Of a stretch of DNA of 22,930 nt, positions 7,329 to 12,861 are shown piece after piece (positions within the stretch are counted from its first letter, which is position 1; each line of letters begins with the position of its first letter). A model generated the notes under the pieces. That model searched no databases. It was not told where the DNA came from and worked only from the letters and a program-made list of their open reading frames with translations. Location of the stretch: positions 1-22,930 of the IMG/VR virus record IMGVR_UViG_3300022929_000228; one strand, written 5' to 3'. The stretch comes from a virus. The position numbers and the translations under genes are program-made.

Positions 7329-7533
7329 GCGTTTAATAGAGTTGCATGAATGTCGCAAAAAACAATCATTATACGAAGAATTGGCACTTAATGATGGGAA
7401 AACCATACATCGTCAAGACAGCATTATTGAAGAACTAATAATAGCCACTAATAAAGAAAAAGAGGCTAAATATAGATATCAAAAAATATCAGCCTTATCA
7501 AGTGCTTTGCTTGTTTTGGCTTTAATACTATGA
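7210..7533 (+). CDS. Secreted coiled-coil protein with C-terminal membrane segment, spanin-like partner
   Basis: A 107-residue protein from the ATG at 7210 (a GTG at 7201 is a 3-codon longer alternative). The N-terminus MQLTKRLIPFAISTLIALAV followed by TPQRASS is a clear signal sequence. A long charged coiled coil follows (about residues 30-90, e.g. NERLIELHECRKKQSLYEEL), then a C-terminal hydrophobic run (ISALSSALLVLALIL). Its 5' end lies in another frame inside the membrane protein gene at 7041-7328, as Rz1 lies within Rz. It may bridge membranes at lysis. No lipobox is seen. ATGA overlap with the phosphoesterase gene. Confidence 0.6.
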   Translation: MQLTKRLIPFAISTLIALAVLTPQRASSQFSDSTIREINERLIELHECRKKQSLYEELALNDGKTIHRQDSIIEELIIATNKEKEAKYRYQKISALSSALLVLALIL

Positions 7534-8381
7534 AAACAAATGTACACATCCTCAGAAACACATTCGAGCCAAAAAAGGTATTACTCATCTCTGACGCCCA
7601 TTGGGACAATCCAAAGTGTGACCGTGACCTACTCAGAAGCCATCTCGAAAAAGCAAAAGAAATCGGGGCGGACGTATTGCTTAATGGCGATACCTTTTGT
7701 TTAATGCAGGGAGCGTATGACCCTCGTAAGAACAAAAGCGACATTCGACCTGAACACAACAAAGCAAACTATTTAGATGCCGTTGTGAATGATGCGGTCA
7801 AGTGGTTTTCTCCTTACGCTCATCTTATCAAGGTAGTAGGTTATGGCAACCATGAGAGCAACATACTCCGCAGACAAGAAACAGATGTGATTGAACGCTT
7901 TGTGTATGGACTTAACTCAACGAACGATACAAATGTTGAAGTTGGTGGGTATGGCGGTTGGATTATTTACAACTTTGCTCGTGACAAAAGCAACGGCAAA
8001 GTGAATTTCAATATCAAGTATTTCCACGGATCAGGTGGGGGCGGACCAGTAACGAAGGGAACAATTCAGTTTAACCGAATGCAGACTTTTGTTGAGGGTG
8101 CTGACTTGATATGGATGGGTCACGTTCACGAAGACCATGAATTAACGTACACAGTTGAACGACTGACTCATAATAACAAGGTAAGACTTAGAGATATTCT
8201 GATGGTTAGAACTGCAACCTATAAAGAGGAATACAACGAAGGCAAGGGAGGTTGGCATGTAGAGAGAGGGGCAAGTCCTAAGCCTTTAGGTGGTAGATGG
8301 TTAGAGATGCACCCACAGAGAGTAATCAAAGACGGCAAAGAAGAAGTAAAAGTCAACGCTTATACATACAAGATAAGATGA
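7530..8381 (+). CDS. Calcineurin-like metallophosphoesterase
   Basis: A 283-residue enzyme with the full metal-binding motif set of the calcineurin-like superfamily: D22-x-H24 (ISDAHWDNP), G53-D54 (NGDTFC), G106-N107-H108-E109 (GNHES), H166 (YFHGS) and G197-H198-V199-H200 (MGHVHED). It should hydrolyse a phosphoester with a two-metal centre. Substrate cannot be read from sequence; phage members of this superfamily include nucleases, nucleotide phosphatases and protein phosphatases. The protein has no membrane or secretion signal, so it acts in the cytoplasm. ATGA overlaps tie it to the genes before and after. Confidence 0.85.
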   Translation: MKTNVHILRNTFEPKKVLLISDAHWDNPKCDRDLLRSHLEKAKEIGADVLLNGDTFCLMQGAYDPRKNKSDIRPEHNKANYLDAVVNDAVKWFSPYAHLIKVVGYGNHESNILRRQETDVIERFVYGLNSTNDTNVEVGGYGGWIIYNFARDKSNGKVNFNIKYFHGSGGGGPVTKGTIQFNRMQTFVEGADLIWMGHVHEDHELTYTVERLTHNNKVRLRDILMVRTATYKEEYNEGKGGWHVERGASPKPLGGRWLEMHPQRVIKDGKEEVKVNAYTYKIR

Positions 8382-8617
8382 AGATAGAGGTTAATTACAT
8401 ATTTAGAGAAGAAATGATTGATCCTATTTATCAGCAGATAGGATTAGAAACAGAAGCTCAAGACGTTGAGATTGTTGAACAGGGCGTTTTAGACTTGACA
8501 AAAGTGGTAGGAGCTTCACAATTTTACGAGATGACTCAAGTGTTTTGTGAGGGTTCTCATTCTTTTTATATAGATTTGCCATACGAAGAGTTTAGATATA
8601 TATGGCTGACAACGTGA
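8378..8617 (+). CDS. Small acidic protein of unknown function
   Basis: A 79-residue protein starting at the ATGA overlap at 8378 (MKIEVNYIFREEMIDPIYQQ). It is acidic, with an aromatic-rich end (CEGSHSFYIDLPYEEFRYIW). No motif or membrane segment is recognised. An in-frame ATG farther upstream lies wholly inside the phosphoesterase and was not used. It overlaps the DUF3310 gene by 16 nt. Confidence 0.6.
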   Translation: MKIEVNYIFREEMIDPIYQQIGLETEAQDVEIVEQGVLDLTKVVGASQFYEMTQVFCEGSHSFYIDLPYEEFRYIWLTT

Positions 8618-8820
8618 ACAATCCTACCCACTATGCAGGGGAGATTGAATGTATAGAATGTATTAAAGCACAAATGAGTTATGAAGAATTTAAAGGCTAT
8701 TTACGGGGTAATTCTCTTAAGTATATGTGGCGTTATAATCGTAAGAACGGAATGGAAGACCTGCAAAAAGCAGAGTGGTATCTCAAACGTTTACAAAAAG
8801 AAATACAAGACCATGGGTAA
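8602..8820 (+). CDS. DUF3310 protein (SaV-like)
   Basis: A 72-residue protein that matches the compact DUF3310 family: NPTHYAGEIECIECIKAQMS at the start, then YLRGNSLKYMWRYNRKNG and an end helix EDLQKAEWYLKRLQKEI. The family is common in phages, usually annotated as a nucleotide kinase-like or SaV-like protein, but its biochemical role is not established. Full length for the family. It starts 16 nt inside the preceding gene and overlaps the endolysin start by 8 nt. Confidence 0.9.
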   Translation: MADNVNNPTHYAGEIECIECIKAQMSYEEFKGYLRGNSLKYMWRYNRKNGMEDLQKAEWYLKRLQKEIQDHG

Positions 8821-9388
8821 TATAAACAATGCAAATATTGACTATATCCTCCGCTGGGAGGGCGGACTTTCTAAGCACTCAAAAGATAGTGCATCAGCAA
8901 ACTGTGTGCCTGATGGCTCAGGCGTTCACACCAATAAAGGCATTACTTGGGCGGCTTGGAAAGCTCAACACGGAGATTCAGAAGAATCAGTAAAGCGTTT
9001 TTATGAGATGACTCATGAGGATTGGAAGTCTATTTACAAACTTTATTGGGAAGGTATAAAAGCAGATGATATTGAGTCAGATTTAATCGCTGAGTTTTGG
9101 GCTGATTTCGCTTGGGGTTCTGGTGTTTATGGTGCAGCAAAGCAATTACAGAAATTTATCGTATCAGAGGGTTTCTCTATCGCAGTGGATGGGAAGGTAG
9201 GCAAGAACACTTTAAGTGCCTTAAATCGCCTTATAATCATGAAAGGAGAGGACTATATCTACTTGAAGTCATACGACCACAGAGTTAACTTCTTAAGAGG
9301 GCTATCTTCATTCAAGCATTTTGGCAGAGGATGGATCAGCAGATTAAAGGATTTTCACAACTACGCATTGACTAAAATAAATGGCTGA
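8813..9388 (+). CDS. Endolysin, GH108 N-acetylmuramidase with PG-binding domain
   Basis: A 191-residue lysozyme starting at MGNINNANIDYILRWEGGLS. The glutamate in RWEGG is the expected catalytic residue of GH108 lysozymes. Further marks are the stretch NKGITWAAWKAQHG and the segment FWADFAWGSGVYGAAKQLQK. The C-terminal half contains a small peptidoglycan-binding domain (SIAVDGKVGKNTLSALN). It should cleave the glycan backbone of host peptidoglycan at lysis. There is no signal peptide, so it needs the holin to reach the wall. An earlier in-frame start at 8681 would lie within the DUF3310 gene and is unlikely. Confidence 0.92.
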   Translation: MGNINNANIDYILRWEGGLSKHSKDSASANCVPDGSGVHTNKGITWAAWKAQHGDSEESVKRFYEMTHEDWKSIYKLYWEGIKADDIESDLIAEFWADFAWGSGVYGAAKQLQKFIVSEGFSIAVDGKVGKNTLSALNRLIIMKGEDYIYLKSYDHRVNFLRGLSSFKHFGRGWISRLKDFHNYALTKING

Positions 9389-9893
9389 TTCTCTTGAAAG
9401 CATAGGAAAAGAGTATTCAGATTTTAACCCGTCAGCAGATGATGGGATTTTGCGTGTAGTTCAGAATTGGGGCAACGAGCTAATCGCTCAAATGCAGAAC
9501 CGATTAAGGGCTAACAAGACAAACGCTTCAAGTTCATTATCTCAGTCTATTGAGCCACAAATCAAACAAGCAAGTGCTGACAATCTCAGATTGACAATCT
9601 TAATGGAGGATTATTGGCAATATGTAGAAGATGGCAGGAGAGCCGGTAAGATGCCACCGATTAAAAACATTTACGAGTGGATTCAAAACAAACGACCTAT
9701 TCAGCAAAAGATTGCTCAGTCACCTGATAGGATAGCAGCAACAAAATCACTTGCCTATGTTATCGCTCGTAAGATTGGACAGAAAGGAACAAAGGCTCAA
9801 CCATTCGTGACACCATCATTGAAACAAGTCACAACCCAAACACTCGCTCAGAGAATTGGAAGGTATATTGCCGACACTTTAGGCAGCCCATAA
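9381..9893 (+). CDS. Neck or tail-completion protein (HK97 gp10-like)
   Basis: A 170-residue basic protein with a helical N-terminus (LRVVQNWGNELIAQMQNRLR), a strand pair (LRLTILMEDYWQYVEDGRR) and a second half with GRRAGKMPPIKNIYEWIQNK and FVTPSLKQ. This pattern resembles gp10-like neck proteins that plug the head-tail junction; the G-x-x-P..I..W.. segment is typical. It overlaps the endolysin gene by 8 nt and is the last gene before the early promoter. Family assignment is from pattern memory. Confidence 0.6.
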   Translation: MADSLESIGKEYSDFNPSADDGILRVVQNWGNELIAQMQNRLRANKTNASSSLSQSIEPQIKQASADNLRLTILMEDYWQYVEDGRRAGKMPPIKNIYEWIQNKRPIQQKIAQSPDRIAATKSLAYVIARKIGQKGTKAQPFVTPSLKQVTTQTLAQRIGRYIADTLGSP

Positions 9894-9894
9894 A

Positions 9895-9935
9895 GAAAAA
9901 AGTTTTTTCATTCTACAAATTATTTTTATATTTGT
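9895..9935 (+). promoter_or_regulatory. Palindromic operator candidates over the early promoter
   Basis: Two inverted repeats occur. GAAAAAA-G-TTTTTTC spans 9895-9909 and covers the -33 region. ACAAAT (9915-9920) and ATTTGT (9930-9935) form a second one with a 9-nt spacer, and its right arm overlaps the -7 box. Such placement fits repressor binding, perhaps by the small HTH protein encoded just downstream. Both are AT-rich, so chance cannot be excluded. Confidence 0.4.
9904..9934 (+). promoter_or_regulatory. Bacteroidota-type promoter for the early operon
   Basis: The -7 element TATATTTG (9927-9934) matches TAnnTTTG. With a 19-bp spacer the -33 position holds TTTT (9904-9907) in place of TTTG. 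The HTH gene starts at 9939, so the transcript would have almost no leader. It sits in the only gap between the virion/lysis genes and the recombination genes. Confidence 0.7.
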
Positions 9936-9938
9936 GGC

Positions 9939-10133
9939 ATGGAAATACAAGAAATTGTAAAGCTAATCAAGCTTAAGAAACGTCACGGCATCATTAAGCG
10001 TGTCAGTGAACAAACGGGCGTATCTATGCCCAGCGTCAAGAAGTACATTGAAGGCAACGTTATTTCAGACAAAGCCCTTTTAGTTTTAAAGGCTGCCCTT
10101 GAGGACATCGAAAACGAGGAGGTGCAGCAATGA
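9939..10133 (+). CDS. Small helix-turn-helix DNA-binding protein
   Basis: A 64-residue protein with a central helix-turn-helix (residues about 15-40: GIIKRVSEQTGVSMPSVKKY), basic first half and acidic end (EDIENEEVQQ). It is the first gene after the early promoter, and palindromes overlap that promoter, so an autoregulatory Cro-like role is reasonable. It lacks any other domain. It could instead regulate host genes. The stop overlaps the next start (ATGA). Confidence 0.65.
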   Translation: MEIQEIVKLIKLKKRHGIIKRVSEQTGVSMPSVKKYIEGNVISDKALLVLKAALEDIENEEVQQ

Positions 10134-10408
10134 TTACCATTTTAGTTGAGGACAAAGATGTTGTTGTCGAGCAGTATTTTGTCACGTTAATCTTTGATCG
10201 TGAAGAAATCGAGTCAATGATTATGGAGCATTACAGAGATGAGTATTCTGACCATGTGTATAGACACGTTGATGAAGAAGGTGCATCATTCACCACTGAC
10301 TTTCTTTTGTACAATGACATTGAGCGTCATGACGTTATCAATGACTTGATGTACTACCATGACCTAAAACCAACCAAAATCAAATTAGTAGAAAATGAAA
10401 ACAAGTAA
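10130..10408 (+). CDS. Acidic protein of unknown function
   Basis: A 92-residue very acidic protein (e.g. FDREEIESMIMEHYRDEYSD and YRHVDEEGASFTTDF) with no membrane segment or catalytic motif. Many early phage genes encode such small acidic proteins, some of which inhibit host DNA-binding proteins; there is no direct evidence of that here. It is in the same operon as the HTH and ERF genes and overlaps the ERF gene by 14 nt. Confidence 0.6.
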   Translation: MITILVEDKDVVVEQYFVTLIFDREEIESMIMEHYRDEYSDHVYRHVDEEGASFTTDFLLYNDIERHDVINDLMYYHDLKPTKIKLVENENK

Positions 10409-10931
10409 CGAAACTAACAACCTTGTGAAAGCTTTATTTGAGTTCCAAGGTAAAGTCAACGCTGTAAAAAAGACAGCCAAGAATGACCATTTCCACTCTT
10501 CGTATGCGGATTTGTCCAGCATTCTTACAACCATCAACCCGGTATGTCAAGAGTTAGGGCTTTTGATTACACAGCACCCACACGATGACGTATTGGTAAC
10601 TAAAATTTACCACGTTGAATCAGGCGAATGGATGCAATCTGAACAGCTCTTAAGAATGCGAGATGCAAACAATCCACAGCAGTACGGATCTGCTTTGACC
10701 TATGCGAGAAGATATGCTCTTGCTTCTATCTTTAATTTGAACCAGGCAGATGATGACGGCAACTCAGCAAGTGGGCATCAAGTTAAAACAGTCAAGGAAA
10801 CCATCACTCCACAACATCCAATGTGGGATAAAGCATTAAAACACATCCAAAGCGGTGGTAAGATTCAAGACATCAAAGAAAAGTTTGTCATCTCTAAAAA
10901 GCATGAGGAGGTGTTGACAGCAACGAAATGA
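10395..10931 (+). CDS. ERF-family single-strand annealing protein
   Basis: A 178-residue protein with the ERF core: FHSSYADLSSILTTINPVCQ near the start, LGLLITQHP, and the signature YGSALTYARRYALASIFNL followed by DDDGN (residues about 95-122). ERF proteins coat single-stranded DNA and anneal complementary strands during phage recombination. The C-terminal part is a short helical extension (WDKALKHIQSGGKIQDIKEK). The exonuclease partner follows directly with an ATGA overlap, giving a complete annealase-exonuclease pair. Confidence 0.88.
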   Translation: MKTSNETNNLVKALFEFQGKVNAVKKTAKNDHFHSSYADLSSILTTINPVCQELGLLITQHPHDDVLVTKIYHVESGEWMQSEQLLRMRDANNPQQYGSALTYARRYALASIFNLNQADDDGNSASGHQVKTVKETITPQHPMWDKALKHIQSGGKIQDIKEKFVISKKHEEVLTATK

Positions 10932-11578
10932 CTACTGAGCAACGGATGGAAGTTACAATGACACAAAGCCAAGAGGAATGGCTTAAAGCAAGAGCCAACA
11001 GATTCACGGCTTCAGTAGTACACAAGTTAATGGGGAGCAGCCGATCAGGTTCTCCCCTTTCAAAGACGGCAGAAACATTTGTCTATGAACGAGCTGCTGA
11101 GATACTGACCGGCAACTCTAAGCCAATTTATGGAGATGCTCTTGATTGGGGTATGTCACACGAGGCGGATGCCTTTTACTATTTCAATCAGCAGAACTTT
11201 CAAGAGTGGACATACTATGGCGGAGAAACCTATGTATTTATTCCTTATGGTGAGTACAGTGGTTATTCACCTGACGGCTTAAGTGAAGATGCAATCCTTG
11301 AAATAAAATGCCCTTACAACTCAGGTATACATTTAAAGAACTTCAACATATACGATGCGGATAGCCTTAAGCAAATACACCCAGAGTATTATTGGCAGAT
11401 GCAGTTGGGTATGTTAGCCACTGATTTAGATTACGGTTACTTTGTTTCTTATGATCCACGAATGCCCGAAGGAAAACAGATGCATATTGGAGAGATAGAA
11501 CGTCACGAAGTCGAGTTTGAACTCAATGAGAAATTAGAGAATGCTTGGGAATTATTGCAAAATATTTTGGCGAATTAA
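10928..11578 (+). CDS. YqaJ-family viral recombinase (exonuclease)
   Basis: A 216-residue nuclease of the lambda-exonuclease/YqaJ type. Residues about 22-35 carry ARANRFTASVVHKLMG, DWGMSHEADA follows at about 75, and the PD-(D/E)xK centre is GYSPDG (Asp) with LEIKCPYNSG (Glu-x-Lys). A Gln-rich helix, YYWQMQLGMLATDLDY, completes the fold. It should resect 5' ends to produce single strands for the ERF protein. The start could also be an internal ATG a few codons later, but 10928 is coupled by ATGA. Confidence 0.88.
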   Translation: MTTEQRMEVTMTQSQEEWLKARANRFTASVVHKLMGSSRSGSPLSKTAETFVYERAAEILTGNSKPIYGDALDWGMSHEADAFYYFNQQNFQEWTYYGGETYVFIPYGEYSGYSPDGLSEDAILEIKCPYNSGIHLKNFNIYDADSLKQIHPEYYWQMQLGMLATDLDYGYFVSYDPRMPEGKQMHIGEIERHEVEFELNEKLENAWELLQNILAN

Positions 11579-11596
11579 AAATAAAGTTTATATTTG
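11566..11596 (+). promoter_or_regulatory. Bacteroidota consensus promoter TTTG-N19-TAnnTTTG
   Basis: TTTG (11566-11569) and TATATTTG (11589-11596) lie exactly 19 bp apart, matching the Bacteroidota sigma-factor consensus. The -33 box is inside the end of the YqaJ gene. The next ATG (11601) begins five bases after the -7 box, so the mRNA should be leaderless or nearly so. Confidence 0.85.
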
Positions 11597-11600
11597 AACT

Positions 11601-11786
11601 ATGGAAGTACCAGTAATTTTAGTTTTACCAATCGCATTAATTATGGCAATTTGCTATTTAGCTTATTTGAAAATATGCGACGAAGTCAGAGAATTTAAGA
11701 AGCTTGAAGATGAGCTTGAACGCCAAGCCAATGAGTCTGAAAAGCCGTATGTTGAACCACTTTACAGAAGGAGATTCAAGAAATGA
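11601..11786 (+). CDS. Small single-pass membrane protein
   Basis: A 61-residue protein with an N-terminal membrane segment (residues about 5-25: VILVLPIALIMAICYLAYLK) and a charged cytoplasmic helix (DEVREFKKLEDELERQANES), ending in a very basic tail (RRRFKK). It has its own consensus promoter directly upstream. Function unknown; membrane proteins expressed early can act in superinfection exclusion or host takeover, which is speculation here. ATGA overlap with the next gene. Confidence 0.65.
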   Translation: MEVPVILVLPIALIMAICYLAYLKICDEVREFKKLEDELERQANESEKPYVEPLYRRRFKK

Positions 11787-12100
11787 ACAACATGATTCAG
11801 CAAAGGGTTGCCGCAGTTCTACTCAAGCACCCAGAAACCAAAGACGATGACCGAATGCTTACTGCCTATTATTGGACAATGCAGATGTCAGATGAAGGCA
11901 TAAGATTAGAAACCTTTGATGATTTTAAGCGTGAGTACACATTCGGCAAGTTGACCGATGCTCAGACCATCACAAGAATCAGACGTAAGCTTCAGATGGA
12001 ACGCCCACAATTCAGAGGCAAGAAGTACCTGGAGAAGATGGCAAAGCAACAAAAAGTAAAAAGTGATTTGGGTTATACTCATAATTCATTAAATTCGTAG
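11783..12100 (+). CDS. Conserved phage protein of unknown function
   Basis: A 105-residue basic, helical protein. The opening VAAVLLKHPETKDDDRMLTA and the later segment DAQTITRIRRKLQMERPQFR resemble a small family I recall beside replication genes in many phages (pattern: short helix, DDDR, then TITRxRRKxQ). The arginine-rich helix suggests nucleic-acid binding. It lies just upstream of the structured leader and the DUF6291 gene. Confidence 0.65.
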   Translation: MNNMIQQRVAAVLLKHPETKDDDRMLTAYYWTMQMSDEGIRLETFDDFKREYTFGKLTDAQTITRIRRKLQMERPQFRGKKYLEKMAKQQKVKSDLGYTHNSLNS

Positions 12101-12101
12101 A

Positions 12102-12195
12102 GCAAACAACAGGGTGGGAGCTGTTATGTTTAATGACTTTTGCCTCGGCTGGTTAGATGGTCTTCCACACATCTAATCGGTACGGGGCTTTTTTT
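12102..12195 (+). ncRNA. Structured leader ending in a terminator-like hairpin at a start codon
   Basis: GCAAA (12102-12106) can pair with TTTGC (12139-12143), enclosing a small hairpin AACAG/CTGTT (12108-12112 with 12121-12125). Downstream, GCCTC (12142-12146) pairs with GGGGC (12184-12188), and CTGGTTAGATG (12149-12159) pairs with CATCTAATCGG (12170-12180) with wobbles. Seven T (12189-12195) follow and touch the ATG at 12196. The first and last helices share bases 12142-12143, so they compete. This looks like an attenuator for the DUF6291 gene. A plain terminator plus downstream promoter is the alternative. Confidence 0.65.
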
Positions 12196-12861
12196 ATGGC
12201 ACAAAATAAGAAATCATTCATATTGTACACCGACCTAATTCATACGGTGGAGCAGTTAAACGAGGAACAAGCAGGGAGATTGTTTAAGCATATTCTCGCT
12301 TACGTTAATGACCTTGATCCTGAAACAGACGATGTTATCACAAAGATTGCATTTGAACCGATTAGACAACAGTTAAAGCGTGACCTTCAGAAATGGGATA
12401 GTTACATTGAAAAGCAGAGCCTAAATGGGAAAAAGGGTGGCAGACCAAAGAAACCCAAAGAAAGCGAAAAAACCCAAGCCTTTTCTGAAAAACCCAAAAA
12501 AGCTGATAGTGTTAATGTAAGTGTAAGTGATAGTGTAAATGTTAATGTAATAAATAAGAGAGATAAATCTCTCTTGGTGGAAAGGGATGAAATTTTTGAT
12601 CAGGTTTGGAAGGCTTACAGCCAAGTTTCAACACGACAACCTGGAAGCAAAAAGGATGCAGCATCAAAGTTTAAAAAACTAAAACAGACGGAGCTTGAAA
12701 AGATCAGGCAGCATTTACCCAAATATCTCAAGAATCACATCGCAGCACAAAAGACAGATTATCTTCCTAACTTTACAACCTACTTAAACCAAAGGAGATA
12801 CGAGGATGAAAAACTCCCGTATGCGGATAGTCAAAACGAATTAGACAACTGGACATTATGA
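12196..12861 (+). CDS. DUF6291 phage replisome-type protein
   Basis: A 221-residue protein started at 12196 (MAQNKKSFILYTDLIHTVEQ); a longer frame from 12157 would begin inside the leader hairpin. Residues 1-80 match the DUF6291 domain (EEQAGRLFKHILAYVNDLDP, then WDSYIEKQSLNGKKGGRPKK). A low-complexity linker (SVNVSVSDSVNVNV, residues about 105-118) joins it to a C-terminal helical domain (VWKAYSQVSTRQ..SKKDAASKFKKL). Proteins of this layout occur where phage replication initiators are found. The linker DNA holds hexamer repeats, as in lambda O. Likely role: origin recognition or helicase loading. Confidence 0.75.
   Translation: MAQNKKSFILYTDLIHTVEQLNEEQAGRLFKHILAYVNDLDPETDDVITKIAFEPIRQQLKRDLQKWDSYIEKQSLNGKKGGRPKKPKESEKTQAFSEKPKKADSVNVSVSDSVNVNVINKRDKSLLVERDEIFDQVWKAYSQVSTRQPGSKKDAASKFKKLKQTELEKIRQHLPKYLKNHIAAQKTDYLPNFTTYLNQRRYEDEKLPYADSQNELDNWTL
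12505..12575 (+). repeat. Iteron-like hexamers and inverted repeat: candidate replication origin
   Basis: Seven tandem hexamers of consensus RTGTAA fill 12509-12550 (GTGTTA, ATGTAA, GTGTAA, GTGATA, GTGTAA, ATGTTA, ATGTAA). GTTAATGTAA occurs twice (12511-12520, 12541-12550) and GATAGT twice (12505, 12529). Five bases later a perfect 9-bp inverted repeat AAGAGAGAT-AA-ATCTCTCTT spans 12556-12575. Repeats inside a replication gene linker recall lambda ori. Confidence 0.5.

Noticed and set aside
8681-8812. Longer start for the endolysin
   Set aside because: The extension is coded inside the DUF3310 gene in another frame and is not lysozyme-like; the GH108 domain begins right after 8813.
12142-12188. 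Region resembling a tRNA D arm (CTGGTTAGATGG) before the DUF6291 gene
   Set aside because: No acceptor stem, T arm or CCA end can be built. The bases form one long hairpin followed by T7, which is better read as a terminator-like structure.
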